Shown in pieces: positions 35,401 through 45,799 of a DNA stretch of 64,000 bases (positions are counted from its first letter, which is position 1; each line of letters starts with the position of its first letter). Position numbers and translations under genes: made by a program. Source of the stretch: Polytrichum commune (lineage: Eukaryota; Streptophyta; Polytrichopsida; Polytrichales; Polytrichaceae); NCBI GenBank assembly GCA_950295325.1, contig OX485806.1, forward strand, positions 54,741,169 through 54,805,168. The letters run 5' to 3'. The notes below the pieces were generated by a model that worked only from the letters and a program-made list of their open reading frames with translations, did not search any database and had not been told where the DNA came from.

Positions 35401-36660
35401 CCCATTCATCTGGTGCAGCAGCTGGATATATGTGGTCCCGTACACACCCGGTGGATGTATCCTATTGAGCGATACCTGAAGAGATTGAAGGGCTATGTTA
35501 GGCAACGGGCAAAACCCGAGGGATCCATGGCGAGGGGGTACACAATAGAGGAGGCGTTAGGATTTTGCACAGAGTACATGCAAGACTGTGAGCTAACACG
35601 CAGGAGGACTTGGGACGATGAGGAGGAAGCAGGGGCCAAGAGTGAGGTCGTGGAGGGTACAAGTCGATATCGACTCTTGACATCAGAGCTCAGGGAACGG
35701 ATTTACGAGTTTGTTCTCACGAACGTGGAGCCTCTACAGTCATACAGAGAGTAAGCATCACATGTTTTAGTCATGCGCTCTGTCTACAAGGGACATGTTG
35801 ACTATGTGTAGTCAACAAAGGTCTATTGCGCACTAATTTCAGTCAACATATTGAAACACATGACTGGGAATTAGATGTTGATGACATGACCGCTATCTGG
35901 CGGCTGTTGTTGTTAACCCTAAACTTTCCATCCACTGTGGTTTGTAATCAGACGCCACTACATGGAGATGGAAGCACGACACAGAATGCGTGCAGAGATA
36001 CGCCGTCGATCACGGGGTATAAGAGCAGAGTATCCACCACTCGTAAGGAATGAGCCCTTCTCTGTGTGGTTTCCTGCTGCAGTGCAACGGGATGTGGCAT
36101 CAGGGGCAGAGGTCCATGAAGATGTTCTTGGCCTTGTCCTACCACCTTCATGTGAGGCAAAATCTTATCGCAGCATGTATGCATACGGGAACCATATACG
36201 TGTGCGCGGTGCAGAGGTAGATTTGTCAACCTGCGACAACGGAGTAGCTGCAACATTCTCCCAATCTTGCCGTTCCAGCAGAAAAGACAAGAATCACAGG
36301 CTCGCGAACGTGGAGTATGTGGGGTGGGTCGAAGAGATTATTGGGGCTGACTATGGGAAATTCGAGTTACTCGTACTATATTGTAAGTGGGTCCAAGCCA
36401 TGTGGATTGGGCCACGGGCAACTATGAAGAGAGATGAGTACGGTTTCACTCTCGGGAACATTGACCGCACAATTCCGTACTCATCAGATTCGATTGCGTT
36501 TCCTCTCCATGCTCAACAGGTCTTCTTTGTTGACGACGTGGCACATCCTGGGTGGAAGGTTGTTCTACGCAAAGTCGCACGAAGTGCGAGAGTGACATCC
36601 ATGGGTGAGGGAAGACCAGATCTACACTGCCTAAGCTTACGCGACGATGCTGAAACATAG
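32433..36660 (+). pseudogene. TNP2-type CACTA transposase with C-terminal DUF4216/4218-like regions, frameshifted
   Basis: Exons are 32433-32630, 32898-34332, 34851-35750 and 35952-36660. Exon 1 holds the N-terminal transposase-associated zinc-binding domain (CPCRNC...GRC). Exon 2 has the TNP2 body: IHACHNGCCLFKKEL, CPKCNAPRYK, LGMALDGVNPFG, FPAYGLTSGQ, CTECGP and LGHRRYL. Exon 3 has LDPMHCEKNICEN and the DUF4218 part FDVMSHLPIHL, RWMYPIERYL. Exon 4 has the DUF4216-like part YVGWVEEIIGADYGKFE, DEYGFTL and AQQVFFVDD. The family cuts and pastes CACTA ends. The frame is broken near 33,312, 33,770 and 35,075, each by a small indel. A TAG at 36,658 is followed by 48 further in-frame residues to 36,807. 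Family identity is certain; loss of function is likely unless the indels are assembly errors. Confidence 0.93.
34340..34735 (+). repeat. 97-bp tandem repeat in a transposase intron, 4 copies
   Basis: TAGTGCAATTTCTG recurs at 34,421, 34,518, 34,615 and 34,712, each exactly 97 bp apart. Units contain GTTGACTG and TAGT motifs like those at the element ends, so they may be extra protein-binding sites. Confidence 0.92.
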
Positions 36661-36807
36661 GGATTGATGGCACAGAATGTCACTGATGATACCGTAGCAA
36701 TGCCGCATGTTTTATCAAGTTCCAGGGAGCTTTCTAGCAACGAGGTGCAGCTTGCTCTGCAACTGGAGGATACAGAGGCGGACTACATTGATGAGTCAAC
36801 AAAGTAA

Positions 36808-37692
36808 GACTGTAGGAGCCCAACTACTATCTGTAGAATTTGGTACAGCAAAGGAATAGTCATAGAGATTGCACAGTTAACAAATTAAAGTTGTATGGAC
36901 AAAGGGGACTCATTACCAATATAAGTAAAGGAAATTGTTTCGATGACTATGTTATTACGGCTTCATGACTGAATCCAGTAAAGAAATCTGTCTACATGAC
37001 TACGACATTTTGCAATGACTTTGACATCTCAAAAAAATATGGCAAGGTGAACAATAACGGCTTTGTTGTGAGCATGGGAAATCTGTAGCCTGGTTAAGCA
37101 TACACGGCAATTTCGTGCATCTGGAAAGAAGGTGGAAAGATACAGCAAGTGGAATCATGATTTTTGGACGCTAAACCCAATTACTTACTAATTTTTGAAG
37201 GTGTGTCTAGTTGCTGTTTCTAGAATGGTGCCCTAAAATGACATGTGATCATGTTTGCGCGCAAACATGGTAGTGTTGAATAGACGCGCTATTATGTAAG
37301 TGAAGATTATGGACCTACTCCTATATTACAGAACTCACCCATAGAGCCAACGAGTAGAGGACTTCAAAATCATCTGATTGAAATATATGACTACTATTAG
37401 TCAAGTTATTTACTACATGAAGTCATGTAGTCACCCAAACCAACTCTCTTACTACACTAAGACATACATAACGCATTAGCATTAGCATGACTACACATAG
37501 TGAGCACTCATAGCATGACTCTGGGAACCGGGCAGGAGAACATATGTCCCGTTCCCGTAGACGTTCCCACCCAGGTCCTCAAAAATATGACTACATATAT
37601 GACTAGACCATGACAGGACCATCTTAGGACTGATTTTAGACTAAACCAATAATTGAGGTGACTACATAGTCATACGCCCTTAGTCACATCCG
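36808..37692. repeat. CACTA right subterminal region
   Basis: TGACTA, TAGTCA and ACATAGTCATA motifs occur densely in both orientations up to the terminal repeat. A phrase CCCGTTCCCGTAGACGTTCCCAC near 37,550 mirrors the one at the left end. No coding sequence is present. Confidence 0.75.
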
Positions 37693-37720
37693 GTCACATT
37701 GGGCTGGTTTTCTTGTAGTG
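37693..37720 (-). repeat. CACTA right terminal inverted repeat
   Basis: This is the complement of the left end with one mismatch; it ends CTTGTAGTG. The element is followed by TCT, the altered copy of the TCA target duplication, and then satellite resumes in phase. Confidence 0.97.
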
Positions 37721-37723
37721 TCT

Positions 37724-40050
37724 GTCACATATCAACTCCTAACCCCTAAACCAAATTCCCTCAACCCCAAGTCAACCTCATAGTCATAGCAAACTCACTA
37801 ACATATTAGACCCCCAAAAATGTGTATCGGGGCCGACACACTTTATATGAATCCTACATTTCAATCTCAAATTTTTAGAAAAATCAAAACTTGACATTTC
37901 TACCCCCTACCAGAATCCCCTCTTCCCTCACCCACCATGAGACTCAAATCAAATTCAGTCACATATCAACTCCTAACCCCTGAACCAAATTCCCTCAACC
38001 CCAAGTCAACCTCATAGTCATAGCAAACTCACTAACATATTAGACCCCCAAAAATGTGTGTCAGGGCCGACACACCTTTTATGAGTCCTACATTTCAATT
38101 CCAGATCTTTAGAAATATCAAAACTTCACACATCTACCCCCTACGAGAATCCCCTCTTCCCTCACCCACCATGAGACTCAAATCAAATTCAGTTACATAT
38201 CAACTCCTAACCCCCGAACCAGATTCCCTCAACCCCAAGTCAACCTCATAGTCATATCAAAATCACTAACATATTAGACCCCAAAAAATATCTATCGGGG
38301 CCGAGACACCTTATATGAGTCCTACATTTCAATCTCAGATTTTAAGAAATATCAAAACTTCACACATCTACCCCCTACGAGAATCCCCTCTTCCCTCACC
38401 CACCCTGAGACTCAAATCAAATTCAGTCACATATCAACTCCTAACCCCCGAACCAGATTCCCTCAACCCCAAGTCAACCTCACAGTCATATCAAGCTCAC
38501 TAACATATTACACCCCAAAAAATGTGTGTCGGGGTCGAGACATTTTTTATGAGTTCTACATTTCAATTTCAGATTCTTAGAAAAATCAAAACTTGACACA
38601 TCTACCCCCTACGAGAATCCCCTCTTCCCTCACCCACCATGAGACTCAAATCAAATTCAGTTACATACCAACTCCTAACCCCCGAACCAAATTCCATCAA
38701 CCCCAAGTCAACCTCATAATCATATCAAGCTCACTAACATATTACATCCGGAAAAGAGTATGTCAGGGCCGAGATACCTTTTATGAGTCCTACATTTCAA
38801 TTCCAGATCTTTAGAAAAATCAAAACTTGACACATCTACCCCCTACCAGAATCCCCTCAACAGTCACCCACCCTTAGACTCAAATCAAATTCAGTCACAT
38901 ATCAATTCCTAACCCCCGAACCAAATTCCCTCAACCCCAAGTCAACCTCATAGTGACATCAAGCTCACTAACATATTAGACCCCAAAAAGAATGTGTGTC
39001 GGGGCCGAGACACCTTTTATGAGTCCTACATTTCAATTCCAGATCTTTAGAAATATCAAAACTTGACACATCTACCCCCTAGGAGAATCCCCTCTTCCCT
39101 CACCCACCCTGAGACTCAAATCAAATTCAGTCACATATCAACTCCTAACCCCTAAACCAAATTCCCTCAACCCCAAGTCAACCTCATAGTCATAGCAAAC
39201 TCACTAACATATTAGACCCCCAAAAATGTGTATCGGGGCCGACACACTTTATATGAATCCTACATTTCAATCTCAAATTTTTAGAAAAATCAAAACTTGA
39301 CATTTCTACCCCCTACCAGAATCCCCTCTTCCCTCACCCACCATGAGACTCAAATCAAATTCAGTCACATATCAACTCCTAACCCCTGAACCAAATTCCC
39401 TCAACCCCAAGTCAACCTCATAGTCATAGCAAACTCACTAACATATTAGACCCCCAAAAATGTGTGTCAGGGCCGACACACCTTTTATGAGTCCTACATT
39501 TCAATTCCAGATCTTTAGAAATATCAAAACTTCACACATCTACCCCCTACGAGAATCCCCTCTTCCCTCACCCACCATGAGACTCAAATCAAATTCAGTT
39601 ACATATCAACTCCTAACCCCCGAACCAGATTCCCTCAACCCCAAGTCAACCTCATAGTCATATCAAAATCACTAACATATTAGACCCCAAAAAATGTGTG
39701 TCGGGGCCGAGACACCTTATATGAGTCCTACATTTCAATCTCAGATTTTTGGAAAATTCAAAATTTGACACTTCTACCCCCTACCTGAATCCCCTCTTCC
39801 CTCACCCACCCTGAGACTCAAATCAAATTCAGTCACATATCAACTCCTAACCCCCGAACCAAATTCCCTCAACCCCAAGTCAACCTCATAGTCATAGCAA
39901 ACTCACTAACATATTAGACCCCCAAAAATGTGTGTCGGGGCCGAGACACCTTATATGAGTCCTACATTTCAATCTAAGATTTTTAGAAAAATCAAAACTT
40001 GACACATCTACCCCCTACCAGATTTCCCTCAGCCCCCACCCACCCTGGGC
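37724..40050. repeat. 234-bp satellite array, right arm, with a 1,406-bp higher-order repeat
   Basis: Core positions are 37,828, 38,062, 38,296, 38,530, 38,764, 39,000, 39,234, 39,468, 39,702 and 39,936. All intervals are 234 bp except one of 236. The two units from about 37,731 match those from about 39,137 essentially base for base, 1,406 bp apart (six units plus the 2-bp insertion). The array ends within a unit at about 40,050. Confidence 0.96.
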
Positions 40051-40394
40051 CTCAAATCAATGGAAGTAACAGTATCGGTCCTTATTCTCGGCCCCCACGT
40101 TGTCAAATTCCGTTCCTTTTTCTGCCATCCCTAAGGCTGTTCACCCGCACCCATAAGCTCAACCCTCAACCCTCCTCGTCACCGTCACCCTCAACCCTAA
40201 CCGTCACCTTCGCCGAGTATAGGTTCCAAAATATAGGTTCCGAGTATAGGTTCCATAATATTTCAATTCACACCAAAAATTTACATTCAATTATTTATGG
40301 GTGGGACAACCTACCTCTTCCCCAAAGTGTTGCTCTTCATTGTCCATGTTGGCTTCTCGAAGATCACTTACATCAGCGCCGCGATCAAATTCTC
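40051..40394. other. Unassigned C-rich stretch after the satellite
   Basis: It contains CCGTCACC/CTCAACCCT phrases and a short duplication of ATAGGTTCCGAGTATAGGTTCC (about 40,218-40,255). No gene is supported. Confidence 0.4.
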
Positions 40395-41040
40395 CTAGGC
40401 TCTGTCAAGTGTATATGTCCTGTGCTCATTAGTTGTGAAGTTGGCCTGAGACAGCGTTAGCTTTGCAAAGCTACCTAACCCTACACCAATGGCCCTAAAA
40501 GTCACCAATTGAGTCCAATCTTTACAAACCTGCTCCTCACTCTCATCTGATGTGGAGGCACTTGAGGCTGACCCAGGTTGAAGCTGTGTCTGCGTAAGTC
40601 GCTGTTCCAGATGCCCAACCCAAACCCAATTCACAATCCCACACCAAAGATAAAATACAATATAAAGGAGCCGATGGAAGTTAATGTTTGTCAACTATTC
40701 TAATTACCGTGAATGCACATAAAAAAATGGCATTAGGCTTCCAGATAATCAACACCTCACTGCCCCCTTTGTCAACTTGGTTATCTTCCTTCGATACAAG
40801 AAATAAAACGATGGGAGCTACCGCTGAGACATCAAACGTTTTTTCTCCTTTGGAACCTCTACCTGTGCCCCTAGCAAAATTAAGCCCTCGTCTACCCATT
40901 GTTGTCTGCAAGTTGTACGGCGTCCCTATGCTCTCTCGTGATTCGAACCTTTGCCTTCTCTCAATACGCCTCTGTTTTTCAATATTCCTTCTAACTTCTC
41001 GATCTGCTCTCGCTCTCGACCTAGTGTTCATCTCTAACAA
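40395..41040 (-). CDS. Unrecognised two-part minus-strand coding remnant
   Basis: An Arg-rich start (MNTRSRARADREVRRNIEKQRRIERR) is followed by a compact part (SAVAPIVLFLVSKEDNQ, EVLIIWKPNAIF) and, after a stop and frame change, a Ser-rich part (GSASSASTSDESEE, then FRAIGVGLGSFAKLTLS). The two frames overlap at 40,681-40,694, so they may be exons of one gene or chance neighbours. I do not recognise a family. The basic start and mixed composition are compatible with a transposon-encoded DNA-binding protein or a small host gene fragment. Confidence 0.3.
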
Positions 41041-41383
41041 TACCGAAGCAAACAGTTCTTATATATCATTGTCAAATCTGTCATAATTTACATCTTTGTG
41101 CCATCATTATGTTCACATTGGTTTTAGATAATTAATCTGAGGCTTCTTAAGTTATCCCTCGGTTAATCCACACTGCATTAATACACTACAAAAGGCGCCG
41201 CTAAAACCTCTTTTACATATTCCAATCTTGCCATGTCAGATATTTGGTGGTGCTAAAGGATTGACTATTGTTGTCTTACATTCTATTCCTACATGAAACA
41301 GGTTGTCCAGCATTTCCATAAATAAATATTGACTATGTATTGATCTAACAAGTTGTCAAATATTCGGGTATTGGTGTCTACCC

Positions 41384-41880
41384 TTGGTGTATATAATACC
41401 TGATTACTTGTACCGATTCCTTCATGTCATCTCATCATATTCTTCTCCAATGGGTACTGACTCAAGTCTCCCAAGCCTTGCTCCTTTAGGTGCCCCTAGT
41501 TCATCTCAAATTCATACCACGTTGTCCATCGATGGTTCTGCAGACGTCAACAACATGAAGATTGCTCAGTTGACTCCGGCGGTCATGGTTCAGAGTCCAC
41601 ATGCACGGACTCCATCTTCGCAAGAGGATGTTGCAATGCTGATAGAGGACAAGTATACTTTACAGACTCATGCCTATTCTAGAGTAGGGATTATTAAACC
41701 GGGCACTTACTCTAGATCTCTATGAAGGAGTGCCCCACGTCCCAAAGGTCAGGAACTGGGTTGCGAAGGATGCATTGCAGTTCATAGTTTAGGGATTGAC
41801 CATTGTTATAAACATGACGGTGACAAAAATGGCAAAGGTCCTCATAAGCGTCTTCATCGCTAATCAGAATGTAGCATTCT
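41384..41880 (+). pseudogene. Unrecognised coding remnant on the plus strand
   Basis: A frame starting near 41,450 (MGTDSSLPSLAPLGAPSSS) runs through AQLTPAVMVQSPHARTP and ends at 41,725. After a one-base shift the next frame continues with LYEGVPHVPKVRNWVAKDALQF and TVTKMAKVLISVFIANQN. This looks like one decayed protein. It may be the N-terminal neighbour of the coding exon at 42,864, but nothing in it is diagnostic. Confidence 0.3.
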
Positions 41881-41964
41881 AGTGTTTAGAATTTATTATT
41901 GCATAGCTACTATCATGCACTCCACATTATTCGTGGCGGCCGTTATTCTTATGACCTTATTTGC

Positions 41965-42640
41965 CAATATATATTATAATGTCCCTTACATCCACTAAAT
42001 GGTTCACGTGGTCTCTAGTGTATTTATAATTACGGCACTCACCTTTCAGCCTCATGTTTGTTCTTAATATATCTATATTGGAATGGCTAGTAGGTCAGGG
42101 AGGGATTAGTAAGGGATAGATTTTGATTTTGATTTCTGGAATTCCTTGTCTCGGCCCCGATACGCTCTTTTCAGGTTCAATTAGTGAGGCCAGAGAGGGT
42201 TTAGGCTAGGCTTGGGTGGGATTAGTAAGGGATAGATTTTGATTTTGATTTCTGGAATTCTTAGTCTCGGCCCTGATACGCTCTTTTCAGGTTCAATCAG
42301 TGAGGCCAGAGAGGGTTTAGGCTAGGCTTGGGTGGGATTAGTAAGGGATAGATTTTGATTTTGATGTCTGGAATTCCTAGTCTCAGGCCCGATACGCTCT
42401 TTTCAGGTTCAATTAGTGAGGCCAGGGAGGGTTAAGGCTAGGTTTGGGGTGGGATTAGTTTGATATAGCTTTATTGTAGTACACTATAATCCTACATGCC
42501 CTATATATTTGCCTATATATATTATAATGTCCTTTACATCCACTAAATGGTTCACGTGGTCTCTGGTGTATTTATAATTACGGCACTCGGCATTCAGCCT
42601 CATGTTTTTTCTTAATATATATACATTGGATTGGCATATG
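41965..42640. repeat. Direct repeats flanking a 116-bp tandem repeat that carries the satellite core reversed
   Basis: Three units of 116 bp (core TCTCGGCCCCGATACGCTC at about 42,150, 42,266 and 42,382, the last with a TCAGG change) lie between two copies of a roughly 115-bp sequence (ATTATAATGTCC...GCCTCATGTTT) starting at about 41,973 and 42,521. About 40 bp of each unit match the 234-bp satellite core region in reverse complement, from GTCTCGGCCCCGA to GTGAG. Confidence 0.88.
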
Positions 42641-42863
42641 ATCATGACTAACTTAAGTAATTGCTGCAGTGCATTTTCAGTTCTTATTCATGTTGCTATC
42701 ATGAGTCGGCTTATTATTCCACTACTAATCCAAGTCTCCGCCGTCTTTCACATATTCCCTCTTGCCATGGCCTGCTCATCACATCACTATATATACAGCC
42801 CACTTTCTGCTCAGCTTAAGTCCATTGCCCGTTTGGCCAACTCGCATTTACATTCCTTCTACA

Positions 42864-43542
42864 ATGGCCACCATCCGAGCACTGCACCATTCCATCCCCC
42901 TTATGATCCCTCTAGGAGATGATGGTCTAGCCAAAGTCGCAGAGTCATTCCTTAGTTTGAGGTTTAGATTCCACCCAGACTCAATTCATGTCGAGGAAGA
43001 GGTCTTTAATGACAACGGTGACTTGAGTCACACTGTCCTTCAGATGTCCTTTCGCATTGACGATGGTAGAGTTTGGTTCTTGCTCCCTGGAACGTACAAG
43101 GCCATAGATGTCACCGAGTCGGAGATGGCCACCACAACTGTGTTGCTAACACCAGGCGTGTCCCTCACGTCCACCACGCAGGCTCCTCTTCTGGCGACGG
43201 TCAAGAAGGAGCCCGGCATCCAAGAGGTTACCTATCTCAGCGATGACTATGATGATGATGTGCCACCTGCCTCTGACTTTGCCTCACTTACCCCACCTCC
43301 ATCGCAGGATCAACCCTTCATCAATCCTCCCAGGATTCCACACTCGCCTACTGTAAGTCAACCATCTATTTCCAGACCCCCAGTTCACCCAAGTGTGTCT
43401 ATAGATCGTCCCAGTGTTGTCCACCACTTGAAGTTGCTTGCAACCCGACCAGGGTCCAAGAACATCCTCAAGAGTATTGATTATGAATCTGTTAGGCATG
43501 AGAAGGTTGAATTCCTCCCTTCTGTTTTTGACGCCAAAAACG
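42864..43542 (+). CDS. 5' coding exon of an unknown protein, cut by TE-B copy 2
   Basis: The start at 42,864 (MATIRALHHSIPLMIPLGDDGL) is chosen as the first Met before even composition; an in-frame upstream Met at 42,762 exists but adds a hydrophobic run typical of untranslated leader. The protein has a compact beginning (FLSLRFRFHPDSIHVEEEVF, VWFLLPGTYKAID), then an acidic patch (YLSDDYDDDVPP), a Pro/Ser linker and KVEFLPSVFDAKN, where TE-B begins. The frame is open throughout. It may be the first part of the transposase-like gene resuming at 62,112: in relatives that I remember a FLPPxFD-type phrase precedes the Cys-rich domain. That link is inference. Confidence 0.5.
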
Positions 43543-45799
43543 TGTGGGAACACGCGAACACCAAAATATCCGGATTGGCATGTTTTAAGTGCCTAATCCG
43601 GGTTTGTCCGGATGACCCTAGTATTGTCCAGGGATTCTGTGAAGTGTAGGAGGTCTAGAACCCTCCGTACCTGCTTATTTCCTTTTCCTCAGCCAAGTTT
43701 CCGGAAACCCTAGTTTCCGGACTTTTGGTCTTTATGGACACTCTTAGCCTTTTTCCGGAGAGTGCCTTTCCGGATTGTACCTCTAGGTCCTAATTATAAT
43801 GCTTACTCACCCCTCTACGCCTACCCTCTAGAATAGGTGGTTTCTTCCGGTGAAGACGTCATTGATAAGATTAGAATCCGGAAACTCCCTCACAACCAAT
43901 CCGGATTGATCAGGTTCGTCCTGGCAGGTCACGCAGAGAGATCCGGATTGTATCTTGGGACCACAGTGACCAGAAGATTTTGGATTCCGACCGGAGATCC
44001 GACTCGACGGGATGAGTTGGTGACCCGTACCACTTTCCGGATTGTCCCGTCCACCGGTGATGAGACCCCTTCAGAAGATCAGATCAGTCCGGAACCCTTC
44101 CGGACCTTTGCCTAATCCTCCCCACGGCTGTCTCACCGGGACGTTACCTAGACATCCGGAACAATGAGGATCTCTTCCTACTACACTCCGGAGGTGGCCT
44201 CCAACCCGGAACCCTTACTGATCCGGGCCTTCCCTTCTCCTTCCGTCGGATCTATCCGGCTACCTCTACCTTGGATTCTACTCAATCTAAGCTAACTGGG
44301 CGATCCGTACCACCATCCGGATAGGTCTGTCTAAGGGCGGTGGGACCTCTTCAGAAGATCAGATTGGCGTAAGTCCGGATCCCTTCCGGATCTCACCCAA
44401 TCTTCCCAGCGGCTATCCCACCTAGACGTTACCCAACCCACCGGATTAGCGAGGTTTCCCTCCCACTACACTCAGAGAGGATCTACAAGGCAATAACCGG
44501 ATCTGATCCGGGTCTCTTCTCTCATGTCCTATCCCTCATGCTCTTTCCCTCTCTCCTCCGCTAACAATCTCCGGATCATTCACACAAACATCAATCAAGA
44601 GAAGTCAAGGAGTGGGAAGCAAAGGCATTTATTCGGAGTAGGAGTAATCACAATACAACAATGGAGAAGGAACCCTTCTCAAGCTCCTTATTCAGCCTTA
44701 AGTAGAGGCTCAAAATTCCTAAACTGAGGGCGGCGGCCCAAGCGGCCGCCGCTTAAGAAAAACCCTAACCTTACCCGGTCTCCCGGATTTCCCGGATCCA
44801 GATCCGGGTTTTCCGCTGACACTTCCAAGGGAAAATTTTATTACTCGTCTTCAAAAACTCCTAAGTCCTACCTGCCTACCTCTATTTTGCCTAACTAATC
44901 TAGCTACTCTCCTAACTAAGAAGACCGGTGCTTCTTCGGAGCCGATCCCTGCTTTGAGTGACTCCCTAACCCGCTGACGGCGGATGAGCCCCCTGCCGGC
45001 GATGCCTTCTGCAGCCGCGTGAGCATCCTCCTCATGTTCGGAGACGGAGCAACCTCGTCCTCCAAATCCGCTGCCCTCTCGGTCCGTGGGGTAGCGGTCC
45101 CTGGTGTTCCGGAAGCTGTCCCCATCCGGATGCTTCGGACTGGAGAAGGATCGCTTCCGGTGCCCTGCTCCGGATTCCGTCCGCTCGAGATCGAAGCCGT
45201 CCGCGGATCCCTGTTGGAGGCCGCCCTTGAGGGTGGCGGAGGAAAACGACTCACCATTTGGCAGTCCCGCGGAGACGATGGCGAGGCGTGGGACATAGGG
45301 GCCTTGCCCCTACTCGGAGTTGCCTCCCGATCGGAAGTCTGGTGCCGGATCGGCGTCCTAGCCCTATCCGGAGTCCGGGACCTATCCGAGTTCCGCGGAA
45401 CAGGGGACTGGCCCCTTCCGGATCGGACCGACCCGGTGCTCTTCCGCCTCACCTGGGGAGAACGGACCCTTTCCGGAGCCCCTCCGGAACTACCGGGCCG
45501 AGAGCCGCCTCCCTGCTGGCTGGGTCCTGCAGAGGACGGCGGATTCTGAACCAGGGCTACTTCACCAACCACCTCGTAGAGGGTTCCGGTTGGTAACCCT
45601 GGCAGACCCGGATAGAGCACCCTCCGGGGTGTTCCGCTTGGCGGGACCACCCTCTGGATTTCCGCCAGGAGATCCTTCATCGTCCGTGAATACTTCACGA
45701 GGATGGGGAGGGTCTGCCTAGCGGAAGCGGGATCTCCGGACTCCATCATCCGGTCGTAGAGATGTGCCTTGTTGACGATCTCCGCCGGAAGACCCACCA
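43543..45799 (-). mobile_element. TE-B copy 2, left part
   Basis: It begins TGTGGGAACACGCG like copy 1 and matches it through the non-coding region and the C-terminal third of the protein gene, up to 45,799. There the three-LTR TE-A composite interrupts it at CACCA. The C-terminal hairpin and TCCGGA-rich sequence are conserved. Confidence 0.93.
44916..45799 (-). pseudogene. TE-B protein copy 2, C-terminal part (separated by insertion)
   Basis: It carries VNKAHLYDRMMESGDPASA, the Ser/Arg/Pro-rich tail with RSRTPDRARTPIR, and the same end KKHRSS as copy 1. It was continuous with the N-terminal part now at 57,804-58,976. In copy 1 the junction reads RIRELVG without the insertion. There is no amber stop at the copy 1 position, so this copy would have been open before the insertion. 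Confidence 0.8.

Larger units (their letters stand above)
20685..37720 (+). mobile_element. CACTA (En/Spm-type) DNA transposon, 17,036 bp, inserted in the satellite
   Basis: The ends start CACTACAAGAAAACCA on both strands, and a 28-bp inverted repeat matches at all but one position. The flanks are TCA (20,682-20,684) and TCT (37,721-37,723), a 3-bp target duplication with one later change. Excising the element and one duplication returns the satellite core spacing to exactly 234 bp (20,555 to 37,828). Inside are a TNPA-like gene on the minus strand (about 21.7-28.5 kb), a TNP2 transposase gene on the plus strand (32.4-36.7 kb), captured exons between them, and GACTA/TAGTC motifs spread from the termini into introns. 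The transposase is broken, so this copy is not autonomous as read. Confidence 0.96.

Noticed and set aside
38054-39657. Recurrent 65-residue open frames with almost identical proteins in the satellite (for example starting at 38,054 and 39,460, also 18,675)
   Set aside because: They follow the 234-bp repeat, whose length is divisible by three, so open frames recur automatically. They have no start context, domain or conservation beyond the DNA repeat.
9480-40050. Satellite as a CRISPR-like or prokaryotic repeat array
   Set aside because: Units are contiguous with no unique spacers, the period is 234 bp, and the surrounding genes are spliced and plant-type.
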